Source: Chryseobacterium gwangjuense (GTDB taxonomy: Bacteria > Bacteroidota > Bacteroidia > Flavobacteriales > Weeksellaceae). From it: a stretch of 64,000 nt of DNA. The notes below the pieces were generated by a model. That model was not told the DNA's origin, did no database searches, and was given only the letters and a program-made list of their open reading frames with translations. Shown here piece after piece: positions 52,878 to 61,506 of the stretch. Numbering within the stretch: the first letter of the stretch is position 1; each line of letters starts with the position of its first letter. The stretch covers positions 307,732 to 371,731 of the forward strand of contig NZ_JAJTNP010000003.1 in the NCBI RefSeq assembly GCF_021311115.1, read 5' to 3'. The translations under genes and the position numbers were made by a program.

Positions 52878-53516
52878 TTATTTTGAGAAAAACTCCATTA
52901 AATCCATATAGTTTTTTTGATTTACTCCATGTCCGCTCATATATTCCCTGAACGTGAAATAGCAGCTCAGATCATAAAGAAGATCGGCAGCTTTTCTTCC
53001 CCATTCTAACGGAATCACAGCATCGTCGGTTCCGTGGGAAACAAAAAAGCGTAGTTTTTCCAGTTTCTTCTTATCTTTTACGATGTCTCCTAATATTTTT
53101 TCTTCAGGATAGCTGCTTAAGCAAGCTACGTAATTGAATATTTCAGGATACCTTAGAGCTAAAGAGTAACATAAAATTCCTCCTTGGCTGAAACCACAAA
53201 GATGAGTTTTGCCGTCAACAAGTCCATAATGATTTACAATTTTTAAAATATTTTCCAAAACCGATTGTAAGGATTCTTCTGCCTGTGGAACGTCGATAAA
53301 ATTTTCCGGGTTATTAAAGTCAATATCATACCATGAAAATCCTTCAAACTGAGTAGTTTTAGGTGCTCTGAAACTCACGATAATCCATTCTTTTGGAAGT
53401 GTTTCTCTAAAGCTGAAAAGATCTTGTTCATTACTTCCGTATCCGTGTAGCATAAAAAGGATTGGGGTACTGGAAGTTATATTTTCGGGTTCTCTTACGA
53501 TGTAATCTAAATTCAT
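52878..53516 (-). CDS. Alpha/beta hydrolase, phospholipase/carboxylesterase family
   Basis: A 212-residue esterase without signal peptide. The oxyanion region is LFMLHGYGSNEQDL (about residues 20-33), the nucleophile elbow GFSQGG lies near residue 115, and the acid and His fit SHGTDDAVIPLEWG and SGHGVNQ. The length is normal. The -7 box ends only 5 bases before the ATG, so the transcript may have almost no leader. Confidence 0.88.
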   Translation of the reverse strand: MNLDYIVREPENITSSTPILFMLHGYGSNEQDLFSFRETLPKEWIIVSFRAPKTTQFEGFSWYDIDFNNPENFIDVPQAEESLQSVLENILKIVNHYGLVDGKTHLCGFSQGGILCYSLALRYPEIFNYVACLSSYPEEKILGDIVKDKKKLEKLRFFVSHGTDDAVIPLEWGRKAADLLYDLSCYFTFREYMSGHGVNQKNYMDLMEFFSK

Positions 53517-53521
53517 GGGAA

Positions 53522-53529
53522 CAAAGATA
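53522..53529 (-). promoter_or_regulatory. -7 promoter element (TATCTTTG) of the alpha/beta hydrolase gene
   Basis: An exact TANNTTTG match on the minus strand, 5 bases from the start codon. Confidence 0.5.
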
Positions 53530-53712
53530 AATAATTAATCAAATGGATTGAATTGGAAATCATCATTATATAAGTAAATTAAATTTTTGAGGATTGTTCT
53601 TATGGTAGAGATATCATATTATCTTAATAGGTGACTTTTAATGATTTGATATTTTTTAGAAATCTTTGTTGGAAAATTTTCATAAAAGTTATTTTTATAT
53701 TGATAAAAAGCC

Positions 53713-53720
53713 TATATTTG
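53713..53720 (+). promoter_or_regulatory. -7 promoter element (TATATTTG) of the small lipoprotein gene
   Basis: An exact TANNTTTG match 24 bases before the ATG at 53745. It rules out the earlier in-frame start at 53631. Confidence 0.6.
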
Positions 53721-53744
53721 AAACATAAAAATTTATTTGGAGAA

Positions 53745-54191
53745 ATGAAGCAATTTTACAAATCAAAAAATTTACTTAGACTTTCTTATTTATTTGCTGT
53801 ACTATTTTCAGTAATTGTAGTGGTTAATTCTTGTAAAAAAGACGACGATGATGAATATGTAGATCATGTTGTTCAGTTTGAAGCAAAAATAGTACCTGGT
53901 GGAACGACTCCTCCAACACCTCCTATTAAGATTTTTAAAACAATTGTTACTCAGGTAGGAACTAACCAACAGACTCAATTTGATACTGAAGGGCTGGTTT
54001 GGACAAGCGGAGAGTTTTTCGTAAACTCTAGCCAATCACAATTAAACTTAGCAGCTAATGCGGATCTTCCTAATGCTGATTCTAAGCTAACAGTAACGAT
54101 CTGGATCGATGGAGAGATTGCAGAAACAGCTACTGTAACAGGAAATGGAATTAAGAGTGCTTCTGTTGCACATAGTTTCCTTGAATTATAA
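53745..54191 (+). CDS. Small lipoprotein of unknown function
   Basis: A 148-residue protein. The ATG at 53745 gives a lipoprotein signal with lipobox NSC (about residue 30) followed by KKDDDD. The mature part is beta-rich with a proline/threonine turn (GGTTPPTPPIK) and no known motif. The promoter and a following terminator make it a single-gene transcript. The acidic run after the lipid cysteine is the kind of signal used for surface display in Bacteroidota, which is suggestive only. Confidence 0.7.
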   Translation: MKQFYKSKNLLRLSYLFAVLFSVIVVVNSCKKDDDDEYVDHVVQFEAKIVPGGTTPPTPPIKIFKTIVTQVGTNQQTQFDTEGLVWTSGEFFVNSSQSQLNLAANADLPNADSKLTVTIWIDGEIAETATVTGNGIKSASVAHSFLEL

Positions 54192-54214
54192 AAACAAGAA
54201 CGTTTACATATAAT

Positions 54215-54240
54215 AAAACCACCAACTTTGGTGGTTTTTT
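54215..54240 (+). terminator. Intrinsic terminator after the small lipoprotein gene
   Basis: A 9-bp stem AAAACCACC/GGTGGTTTT with a 6-base loop and a T run. Confidence 0.9.
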
Positions 54241-54273
54241 GTTTATTGGTTTAATGATAATTTTTGATTAACC

Positions 54274-54314
54274 AAAAAAAAGATTGCGGCGAGATAAAAT
54301 CTCGCCGCAATCTT
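54274..54314 (-). terminator. Strong intrinsic terminator after tyrS
   Basis: A 16-bp perfect stem (54280-54295 with 54299-54314) around a 3-base loop, core GCGGCGAGAT/ATCTCGCCGC, followed on the minus strand by eight or more T. Confidence 0.92.
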
Positions 54315-54336
54315 TATAATATTGATTTATTAAGGA

Positions 54337-55632
54337 TTAAACTACCTTTACAATAAAGTAGCTTTTTTTACCTTTTTGAAGTAATAAGAATTTTCCATCA
54401 ATTAAATCACTTTCATTGGCGGTATAAACTTCATTTATCTTTTGTTTATTTACAGAAATTGAATTTCCTTTCAATTCTCTTGTTGCCTCGCTTTTGGATT
54501 TAAGGAAACCTGATTTTTCAGAAAGAAGATCTACAATATTCACTCCTAAAACATCACTTTTTGCTACTTCTTTTTGAGGAACTCCGTCAAAAATTTCAAG
54601 GAAAAGTTCTTCATCAAGACTTACCAAATCTTCAGCAGTAGAACGTCCGAAAAGAATTTCAGAAGCTTTTAAGGCCTTTTCATATTCTTCTTTTCCGTGA
54701 ACCCAGACAGTTACTTCTTCAGCAAGTTTCTTCTGAAGCTTTCTTTCATGTGGAGCCGTTTTGTGTTCTTCAATCAATGCTTCAATTTCTTCTTTTCCTA
54801 GGAAAGTATAGAATTTAATAAATCTTTCAGCGTCAGTATCCGTTGCATTCAGCCAAAACTGGTAGAATTTATAAGGAGAAGTTTTCTTTTTATCCAGCCA
54901 GTAGTTTTCTCCGCTTTCAGACTTTCCGAATTTAGAACCATCAGCTTTAGTAATCAATGGAACAGTCAATGCGAATGCTTCACCCTGAGCTTTTCTACGG
55001 ATTAGTTCTGTACCGGTTGTGATATTTCCCCACTGGTCAGAACCTCCCATTTGAAGCTTTACATTATTGTTTTGGTATAAATGTAAAAAGTCATATCCCT
55101 GAATCAATTGGTAAGTAAATTCCGTAAAACTCATCCCATCTGCGCCCGATTCTCCTGAAAATCTCTTTTTCACAGAATCTTTCGCCATCATATAATTTAC
55201 GGTAATATTTTTCCCTACGTTTTTCGCAAAATCAAGGAAAGAAATATTTTTCATCCAGTCATAATTGTTAACCAATTCTGCTTTGTTAGGCTCATTTCCG
55301 GAAAAATCCAAAAACCTTGAAAGTTGGTTTTTCAAACAATCTACATAGTGAAGAAGGGTAGCTTCATCCAAAAGATTTCTCTCTGCAGACTTTCCTGAAG
55401 GGTCACCAATCATTCCTGTAGCACCCCCTACCAAAGCAATCGGCTTATGACCGTGCTGCTGAAAGTGAGCCAGAATTTTTATCTGAATAAGACTTCCGAT
55501 ATGCAAAGAATCAGCTGTTGGATCAAATCCAATATACGCAGTAGTTACCTCTTTATTCAGTTGCTCATCGGTTCCGGGCATCATATCGGCAAAAAGACCA
55601 CGCCATTTTAGTTCTTCTATAAAGGAATTCAT
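54337..55632 (-). CDS. tyrS: Tyrosyl-tRNA synthetase
   Basis: Charges tRNA-Tyr. The class I HIGH motif reads HIGS in [10 protein letters not shown] (about residues 40-49), and the KMSKS-like motif is KFGKS near residue 230. [10 protein letters not shown] and GGSDQWGNI bind tyrosine. The C-terminal S4-like RNA-binding domain is at about 360-431 ([19 protein letters not shown]). The 431-residue length is normal. Confidence 0.95.
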   Translation of the reverse strand: MNSFIEELKWRGLFADMMPGTDEQLNKEVTTAYIGFDPTADSLHIGSLIQIKILAHFQQHGHKPIALVGGATGMIGDPSGKSAERNLLDEATLLHYVDCLKNQLSRFLDFSGNEPNKAELVNNYDWMKNISFLDFAKNVGKNITVNYMMAKDSVKKRFSGESGADGMSFTEFTYQLIQGYDFLHLYQNNNVKLQMGGSDQWGNITTGTELIRRKAQGEAFALTVPLITKADGSKFGKSESGENYWLDKKKTSPYKFYQFWLNATDTDAERFIKFYTFLGKEEIEALIEEHKTAPHERKLQKKLAEEVTVWVHGKEEYEKALKASEILFGRSTAEDLVSLDEELFLEIFDGVPQKEVAKSDVLGVNIVDLLSEKSGFLKSKSEATRELKGNSISVNKQKINEVYTANESDLIDGKFLLLQKGKKSYFIVKVV

Positions 55633-55661
55633 TGATTTGTTTCTTTAAAATTTTTACCCTG

Positions 55662-55669
55662 CAAAGATA
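55662..55669 (-). promoter_or_regulatory. -7 promoter element (TATCTTTG) of tyrS
   Basis: An exact TANNTTTG match on the minus strand about 29 bases before the ATG. Confidence 0.55.
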
Positions 55670-55781
55670 ATAAATTCAAGGGAATATGGCGAAGATGGGA
55701 AGGAGCTGTGAATGAAGTTTTCAATTTTATAAAATTTTTATTTTATGGTTTCCATGTTCTGCTCTTTTTAGGATAGGGTTT

Positions 55782-55812
55782 ATTGCATTTTGTCTAAAAT
55801 CAGTTATATTTG
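55782..55812 (+). promoter_or_regulatory. Promoter of the ECF sigma factor gene
   Basis: ATTG (55782-55785), 19 bases, then TATATTTG (55805-55812). The start codon lies only 6 bases later, so the transcript would be nearly leaderless. Confidence 0.55.
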
Positions 55813-55818
55813 TTAATA

Positions 55819-56379
55819 ATGAACGACGAACAATTATTCCTGCTTATTGGCAAAGCAAAGGAGAAAGACCAGAAAGCTCAGACAAAGCTCATCAACATCT
55901 TTTGGGTTGATGTTTTTTCTTTTGTGATGAAAAAAGTTCATGATGAAAATGATGCAGATGAAATTACGGTGAATGTTTTCTCAAAAGTCTTATCAAAGCT
56001 TGATATGTACGATCCGCATTTTCAGTTTAAAACCTGGATGCTCACCATTGCTCAAAATACCATTATCGATTTTTGGAGAAAAAAGACCAGAGAAAATCAG
56101 GATCCTACGGAAAATCTGGATGAAGTAAAGAATCAGTATGCAAAATCTCCGGAAGAATTAATGATTTCCGATGAAGAGCAAAAGAAAATCATTAAAACCA
56201 TTGAGTCTTTAGATGCTAATTATCAAGACATCATCCGACTAAGATTCTTTGAAGAAAAAAGCATTAAAGAAATTGCTGAAGAATTGGGAATTTCCGTTGC
56301 CAATACAAAAGTTCGTGTCATGCGTGCGAAAAAAGTCTTAGCTGAGTTGTTGAAAAACAATGAGTTTGAAGATAATTAA
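55819..56379 (+). CDS. RNA polymerase sigma-70 factor, ECF subfamily
   Basis: A 187-residue group 4 sigma factor. Region 2 covers about residues 20-90 (DADEITVNVFSKVLSKLDMY, FKTWMLTIAQNTIIDFWRK) and region 4 about 120-180 (YQDIIRLRFFEEKSIKEIAEELGISVANTKV as three helices). No anti-sigma gene follows; lipA is next and separately promoted. The ATG at 55819 (MNDEQLFLLIG) is preferred over a TTG at 55810 that lies in the -7 box. Confidence 0.9.
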   Translation: MNDEQLFLLIGKAKEKDQKAQTKLINIFWVDVFSFVMKKVHDENDADEITVNVFSKVLSKLDMYDPHFQFKTWMLTIAQNTIIDFWRKKTRENQDPTENLDEVKNQYAKSPEELMISDEEQKKIIKTIESLDANYQDIIRLRFFEEKSIKEIAEELGISVANTKVRVMRAKKVLAELLKNNEFEDN

Positions 56380-56452
56380 TCTTAATCTACCTCTCTTTTA
56401 TTGGTAAAATCTGATAAGAGGAAATAAATTATAATTTCCATCAATCCTAGTC

Positions 56453-56486
56453 TTTGATTGTTTCGATAAAAAAATCCTTAACTTTG
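56453..56486 (+). promoter_or_regulatory. Promoter of lipA
   Basis: TTTG (56453-56456), 22 bases, then TAACTTTG (56479-56486), 20 bases before the ATG. Confidence 0.6.
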
Positions 56487-56506
56487 AACCTCAATTTGAG
56501 AAATAA

Positions 56507-57373
56507 ATGGAGAATTTAGTTCAAGATACTACCGTTCAGAAACCAAAATGGATTCGTGTAAAACTTCCTACCGGAAAGAATTACAGAGAATTGAGAACTT
56601 TGGTTGATAAATATAAATTAAATACAATTTGCCAGAGTGGAAGCTGCCCGAACATGGGAGAATGTTGGGGAGAAGGAACTGCTACTTTCATGATTCTTGG
56701 AAACATCTGTACAAGAAGCTGCGGATTTTGTGGGGTAAAAACAGGAAAACCAATGGATGTAAATTGGGATGAACCTGAAAAAGTAGCACGTTCAATCAAA
56801 TTAATGAAAATCAAGCATGCGGTTTTAACTTCGGTTGACCGTGATGATTTGAAAGATATGGGTTCAATTCTATGGGGTGAAACTGTAAATGCCGTAAGAA
56901 GAATTTCTCCGGGAACCACAATGGAAACATTGATTCCGGATTTCCAAGGGATTACAAAACATCTTGACAGATTGGTAGAAGTGGCTCCTGAAGTAATCTC
57001 TCACAATATGGAAACTGTAAAACGTTTGACAAGAGAAGTGAGAATTCAGGCAAAATATGAAAGAAGCCTTGAAGTCCTAAGATATTTAAAAGAAGCAGGG
57101 CAAAGAAGAACAAAAACAGGGGTAATGCTTGGTTTGGGTGAAACAAGAGATGAAGTTTTCCAGACGATTGAAGACATCAGAAATGCAAATGTAGATGTAA
57201 TTACTTTGGGTCAATATTTGCAGCCGACAAAAAAACATCTTCCTGTAAAGAAATTCATTACTCCTGAAGAATTTGATGAATTCGGAGATTTTGCAAGAAG
57301 CTTAGGTTTCAGACATGTTGAAAGTTCGCCTTTAGTGAGAAGTTCTTATCACGCTGAAAAACATATTCATTAA
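56507..57373 (+). CDS. lipA: Lipoyl synthase
   Basis: A radical SAM enzyme that inserts two sulfurs into the octanoyl group bound to lipoyl domains of 2-oxoacid dehydrogenases. The auxiliary cluster is held by C42, C47 and C53 ([12 protein letters not shown]) and the radical SAM cluster by C68, C72 and C75 (CTRSCGFC). VRSSYHAE near the end gives the C-terminal serine ligand. The 288-residue length is normal. Confidence 0.96.
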   Translation: MENLVQDTTVQKPKWIRVKLPTGKNYRELRTLVDKYKLNTICQSGSCPNMGECWGEGTATFMILGNICTRSCGFCGVKTGKPMDVNWDEPEKVARSIKLMKIKHAVLTSVDRDDLKDMGSILWGETVNAVRRISPGTTMETLIPDFQGITKHLDRLVEVAPEVISHNMETVKRLTREVRIQAKYERSLEVLRYLKEAGQRRTKTGVMLGLGETRDEVFQTIEDIRNANVDVITLGQYLQPTKKHLPVKKFITPEEFDEFGDFARSLGFRHVESSPLVRSSYHAEKHIH

Positions 57374-57378
57374 AATAT

Positions 57379-57407
57379 AATCGCTCCTTTCCGGAGCGAT
57401 TTTTTTA
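57379..57407 (+). terminator. Intrinsic terminator after lipA
   Basis: A 9-bp stem AATCGCTCC/GGAGCGATT with a 5-base loop and T run. Confidence 0.9.
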
Positions 57408-57466
57408 TTGGTATTACGAAGAATGGGAAAATAAAGCAATCTCAAAAAACTTTACTGCTTGAGCAG

Positions 57467-58321
57467 CTAGCCTGCCATTTTCGTCAAATGCTTTTTCTTA
57501 AATTCGGTTGGTGTTTCACCAGTGTATTTTTTGAACAATTTATTAAAATAGGAAAGGCTTTCAAAACCCACATGAAAGCAAACATCTGTGACACATTCAT
57601 TTTGTAAAAGAAATAGTTTTGCTTGATTGATTCTGTAATTATTCACAAAATCGGTAAAGGTCATATTGGTTTGTTTTTTAAAATACCTGCAAAAAGCGGG
57701 AGTACTTAAATTCACATTTTCTGCAATGATATTGACATTCGGATCTTGATTATAATTCTCATGAATATAATCGTAAATAGTACCCATTCGAATTTTATCA
57801 TTTAAAAACCACTTGATTCGGGTGTCTTCGTTGTTTAATTCTTTCACTTCAGTAGAGCCAGCGAGAATGTGTAGAATCTCAATCAGTCCCATTAGAGATT
57901 CAAAAGGGTTTTTATCCTGGATAAAATGAAGTTTTTCAACGACCCTTCTTTTAGTTTCTCCGGAAAATGATAAGCCAAGATAAGAACGGTCCAATAATTT
58001 CTTAATCGCATCAAACTCGGGAACAGGAAAAACAATATTCTGGAGAAAATCTTCTCTCATCTGAAGAACCAACTGTTTACATTCGGTCTGGATTTTATAA
58101 TCAAAATTAAGATGTGGAATATTTGAGCCAATTAATAAAAGATCGCTTCCCTCAAAATCTGAAATATTTTTACCCACATGACGAATTCCGTTGCAGGCTT
58201 CTACATATACAAGTTCTATTTCAGGATGATAATGCCAGAAAAAACAGTTCTTTAACGAGGGTGAAAACAACTTGAAAGATTTTCCTTCTTCAAATTCAAT
58301 AATTTCCTTCTGAATTTTCAT
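57467..58321 (-). CDS. AraC family transcriptional regulator
   Basis: A 284-residue regulator. The N-terminal cupin-like domain (about 1-160, HYHPEIELVYVE) probably binds a small ligand. The C-terminal AraC DNA-binding domain has two helix-turn-helix units at about 185-284, with NLSTPAFCRYFKKQTNMTF and VGFESLSYFNKLFKKYTGET. It is divergent from the MFS exporter gene, sharing the 58322-58482 gap, so it is its most likely regulator. Confidence 0.9.
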   Translation of the reverse strand: MKIQKEIIEFEEGKSFKLFSPSLKNCFFWHYHPEIELVYVEACNGIRHVGKNISDFEGSDLLLIGSNIPHLNFDYKIQTECKQLVLQMREDFLQNIVFPVPEFDAIKKLLDRSYLGLSFSGETKRRVVEKLHFIQDKNPFESLMGLIEILHILAGSTEVKELNNEDTRIKWFLNDKIRMGTIYDYIHENYNQDPNVNIIAENVNLSTPAFCRYFKKQTNMTFTDFVNNYRINQAKLFLLQNECVTDVCFHVGFESLSYFNKLFKKYTGETPTEFKKKHLTKMAG

Positions 58322-58378
58322 TATGTTCTCTTTTGATTGATAATTAATTCAAATTTAATTAAAAAGGTTAATATAGAG

Positions 58379-58386
58379 CAAATATA
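58379..58386 (-). promoter_or_regulatory. -7 promoter element (TATATTTG) of the AraC-type gene
   Basis: An exact TANNTTTG match on the minus strand in the divergent gap, about 57 bases before the ATG. Confidence 0.5.
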
Positions 58387-58482
58387 AGTTAGTCCAGTTA
58401 AAGTTTAAGAGATTATTTCTATCGAAATTTGCATTTCCAAATGATGATAGTTATTATTTAATATTCAAGCAATAAAAATAAA

Positions 58483-59685
58483 ATGGGGATTGATAAAAGA
58501 ATTTTGCCACTTGCAATAGGTGGTTTAGGGATTGGGACTACAGAATTTACTGTGATGGGATTGCTTCCCGATATTGCAAGAACATTACAGATCACGATAC
58601 CTGAAACAGGACATTTAATTTCTGCTTATGCTTTGGGAGTGGTAATTGGAGCACCCATTTTGATCGGATATTCCGTTAAATTTCCACCTAAAAAGGTATT
58701 GATTGCATTGATGATGATTTTTACATTATTTAATGCTTTATCGGCTGTAGCACCTGATTATACAACAATGTTGATCATCAGATTTTTGTCAGGACTTCCA
58801 CACGGAGCATTTTTCGGAGTAGGAACTGTGGTGGCTGCAAGAATGGCAGGAAAAGGGAAGGAAGCGTTTTATATTTCTTTAATGTTTACCGGACTTACAG
58901 TCGCGAATTTGGCAATGGTTCCTTTGGTAACGTATATTGGACATACTTTTCACTGGCGATGGTATTTTGCGATCGTTGCGGTAATCGGATTGTTTGCCTT
59001 ATTATTTCTAAAACTATGGCTTCCTGTATTAGAAACGAATCAGGATACACATTTTATGGAAGAATTAAAATTCCTTAAAAGAAAACAAGCCTGGTTGGTG
59101 TTGATGATTACAGCGATCGGATTTGGAGGACTTTTCACCTGGTTCAGCTATATTACACCGTTGATGACACTCGTTTCCGGCATACAAGAAAGTCAGATGG
59201 CTTATGTTATGATTCTTGCAGGTGGCGGAATGGTGGTCGGAAACTTGGTTGGCGGATATTTATCAGACAAATTAAGTCCTGAAAAAACTTGTGCGTTATT
59301 GCTTTTCTTAATGATGATTTCTTTGGCTGGAGTATTTTTTCTTTCGGAATATAAAACGATCTCATTGGCTTTAACTTTCATTTGTGGAGCGTTGTCAATG
59401 TCTGTTGCAGCACCTATTAATATCATGATGATGAAGGCAGCGCCAAAAAGTGAAATGATGGCGGCAGCGTTCATGCAGGCGGCTTTTAATTGTGCTAATG
59501 CAATGGGAGCTTTCCTAGGCGGACTTCCTTTAGAAAACGGATACTCATTCAATTATCCGTCGTTGGTAGGAGTCGGGATGACTTTGATCGGTCTTGTGAT
59601 TGCTTTACGATATAAGTATTTATACGGATCACAAACTCTTCATGAAGAAAAAATTGCCGTAGAATGCGTTTCAAGCGATAAATAA
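58483..59685 (+). CDS. MFS transporter, AraJ/DHA1-like exporter
   Basis: A 400-residue inner membrane transporter with 12 predicted helices. GGLGIGTTEFTVMGLLPDIA at the start is typical for the AraJ/YdhP group of sugar-efflux or drug:H+ antiporters. The cytoplasmic loop motif after helix 2 is weak (YSVKFPPKKVLIA). It faces the AraC-type gene. Substrate unknown; arabinose efflux or a toxic compound are both possible. Confidence 0.88.
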   Translation: MGIDKRILPLAIGGLGIGTTEFTVMGLLPDIARTLQITIPETGHLISAYALGVVIGAPILIGYSVKFPPKKVLIALMMIFTLFNALSAVAPDYTTMLIIRFLSGLPHGAFFGVGTVVAARMAGKGKEAFYISLMFTGLTVANLAMVPLVTYIGHTFHWRWYFAIVAVIGLFALLFLKLWLPVLETNQDTHFMEELKFLKRKQAWLVLMITAIGFGGLFTWFSYITPLMTLVSGIQESQMAYVMILAGGGMVVGNLVGGYLSDKLSPEKTCALLLFLMMISLAGVFFLSEYKTISLALTFICGALSMSVAAPINIMMMKAAPKSEMMAAAFMQAAFNCANAMGAFLGGLPLENGYSFNYPSLVGVGMTLIGLVIALRYKYLYGSQTLHEEKIAVECVSSDK

Positions 59686-59720
59686 AAAAATAGAAGCAAT
59701 TTTGCTTCTATTTTTTTTTG
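59686..59720. terminator. Bidirectional intrinsic terminator
   Basis: A stem formed by AAAATAGAAGCAA and TTGCTTCTATTTT between convergent genes, with T runs on both strands. Confidence 0.88.
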
Positions 59721-59728
59721 AAATAAAT

Positions 59729-60109
59729 TTATACTTCTACTTCATTACCGTTTTTGCACCAGTATAAAGCATTGTAGAGGTTTTCTTTCGGAAAAGATTT
59801 GAATTCTCCAGGCATCAGAACACTGAAAATATCCGTAAAATTCTGGATTCCTTTTTCGTCTGTTACAATAGCAGCTCTGTTCCAATTGGCTAAGTTTTTT
59901 AATCCTAAAAGTGCATCCTCAAACCAGGCTCCTACAGTAAAATTGTCAATATCTGTATCCAGATAAAGCAAATAATTGAGTTCATGAAAGTGATCTACTT
60001 TTTCTTTTACTATAGGAAATACAAGGTTTTCAAAATCTTCTTTCGTTACCTCTCCGCTTGCATTGAAAGCTGCAACATTCTCCGGAGCCTCTGGAATAAT
60101 CGTTATCAT
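59729..60109 (-). CDS. SpoIIAA-like (STAS-fold) protein
   Basis: A 126-residue soluble protein that matches the SpoIIAA-like family (PF11964). Features are NVAAFNASGEVTKEDFENLV in the first half, LLYLDTDIDNFTVGAWFEDA and NWNRAAIVTDE. These proteins have a STAS fold and often bind lipids or partner proteins; no role is known here. Monocistronic, divergent from the FAD oxidoreductase gene. Confidence 0.82.
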   Translation of the reverse strand: MITIIPEAPENVAAFNASGEVTKEDFENLVFPIVKEKVDHFHELNYLLYLDTDIDNFTVGAWFEDALLGLKNLANWNRAAIVTDEKGIQNFTDIFSVLMPGEFKSFPKENLYNALYWCKNGNEVEV

Positions 60110-60224
60110 ATTTTAAATTTTTGGTGGTTTTGTGTTGATTTTAAGAACAAAAATTAAACCATAATTTAATTTTTATCCAAAAGAAAGGCTTAATTGTTGA
60201 TGACTATGAAGAAAGAATATTTTT

Positions 60225-61430
60225 GTGGATCTTAAATCAAATGAACCTTTCTGGCTTTTAAAAAACGGATTGATACAATCATATCCTTCGTTGAAATCCA
60301 ATGAAGAATGTGAGGTTTTAGTTATCGGTGGCGGAATTACAGGAAGTTTAATTGCCCATCAAATGATAAAAGAGGGTTATACCACAATTCTTATTGATAA
60401 ACGCGAACTGTGTAATGGAAGTACTTCAGCCACCACTTCCATGCTGCAATACGAAATTGATATTCCTCTTTTTAAACTCATTGAAAAAATAGGAGAAAAA
60501 GGAGCGACGGAGAGTTATAAAGCTTGTTCTGATGCTATTGATGTAATTGAAAAGCTTTCTACGGAAATTAAATCGGATGCAGGTTTTAAAAGAAAAGAAT
60601 CTCTGTACTTTGCTTCAAAAAAGAAAGATGTAAAAGATCTGAAAAAAGAATTTGAAGCCAGAAAAAATACCGGTTTCAAAGTAAAATGGATGGAAGCAGA
60701 TGATATTTTAAAAAGATTTGGCTTTGAGAATACGTATGGTGGGATTTTATCAAAGCAGGGAGCAAGTATGGATGCTTTTAAATTTACGCATGAATTATTT
60801 GAAGTAAATGCACGGAAAGGATTAAAGATCTTTGATAAAACAGAAGTGGTAGAAGTTGAATATCGTAAAGGTTTCAACATTGCCACTGTAGATTCAGGTT
60901 TTCAGATCAGGACGAAGAAAATAATCTATTGTACCGGGTATGAAAGTAAAAATATAATCAAAGAAAACTTTGTTGATCTCAAAAGTACGTATGCTATTGT
61001 TTCAGAAGTGGCTCCGGAAAAGTATAAAAATATCGCGAATACGCTGGTTTGGAATACAGATAATCCTTATATGTATATGCGGACTACGGATGATGGCAGA
61101 TTGCTGATAGGTGGAGGAGATGAGGATTTTTATGATGCGAAAAAACGGGATGCATTTTTAGATAAAAAAGAAAAAGAGATCCTTAGAACGCTAAAGAAAA
61201 TAAAACCCGATTATACATTTTTCACAGATTTTATCTGGGCAGGAACTTTTGGAGAAACAAAAGACGGACTTCCATATATTGGAACGCATGAAAAGTTTAA
61301 AAACTCCTATTTCGTTTTAGGTTTTGGAGGTAACGGAATTACTTTTTCTGTAACAGGGATGGAGATGGTTTCATTATTTTTAAAAGGTAAAAAACACAGG
61401 CTTTCAAAGTACTTTAGATTTGGAAGATAG
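60225..61430 (+). CDS. FAD-dependent oxidoreductase (DAO family)
   Basis: A 401-residue flavoprotein of the glycine/D-amino acid oxidase group. The FAD-binding motif VLVIGGGITGSLIAH lies at about residues 31-45, followed by LIDKRELCNGSTSATTSML. The C-terminal FAD motif is LGFGGNGITFSV. The start is a GTG at 60225; no in-frame ATG precedes the conserved NEPFWLLKNG segment. A TANNTTTG box (60218-60225) overlaps that GTG, so the promoter may lie further upstream. Substrate unknown. Confidence 0.83.
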   Translation: MDLKSNEPFWLLKNGLIQSYPSLKSNEECEVLVIGGGITGSLIAHQMIKEGYTTILIDKRELCNGSTSATTSMLQYEIDIPLFKLIEKIGEKGATESYKACSDAIDVIEKLSTEIKSDAGFKRKESLYFASKKKDVKDLKKEFEARKNTGFKVKWMEADDILKRFGFENTYGGILSKQGASMDAFKFTHELFEVNARKGLKIFDKTEVVEVEYRKGFNIATVDSGFQIRTKKIIYCTGYESKNIIKENFVDLKSTYAIVSEVAPEKYKNIANTLVWNTDNPYMYMRTTDDGRLLIGGGDEDFYDAKKRDAFLDKKEKEILRTLKKIKPDYTFFTDFIWAGTFGETKDGLPYIGTHEKFKNSYFVLGFGGNGITFSVTGMEMVSLFLKGKKHRLSKYFRFGR

Positions 61431-61488
61431 GTTTCGGCGGCGGCAAAGCCGCCGCCGAAACTTCAAGACTTTCTTAATCAGAAAGTCT
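61431..61488. terminator. Two tandem hairpins between convergent genes
   Basis: First a 14-bp GC-rich stem GTTTCGGCGGCGGC/GCCGCCGCCGAAAC with an AAA loop, then an 8-bp stem AGACTTTC/GAAAGTCT (61466-61488). No long T run follows on either strand, so termination is inferred. Confidence 0.65.
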
Positions 61489-61506
61489 GCAACATGATTT
61501 CTAACA

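Noticed and set aside
60218..60225. TANNTTTG box as the promoter of the FAD oxidoreductase
   Set aside because: It overlaps the GTG start codon, so transcription would begin within the coding region; conserved residues directly follow the GTG. More likely a chance match.
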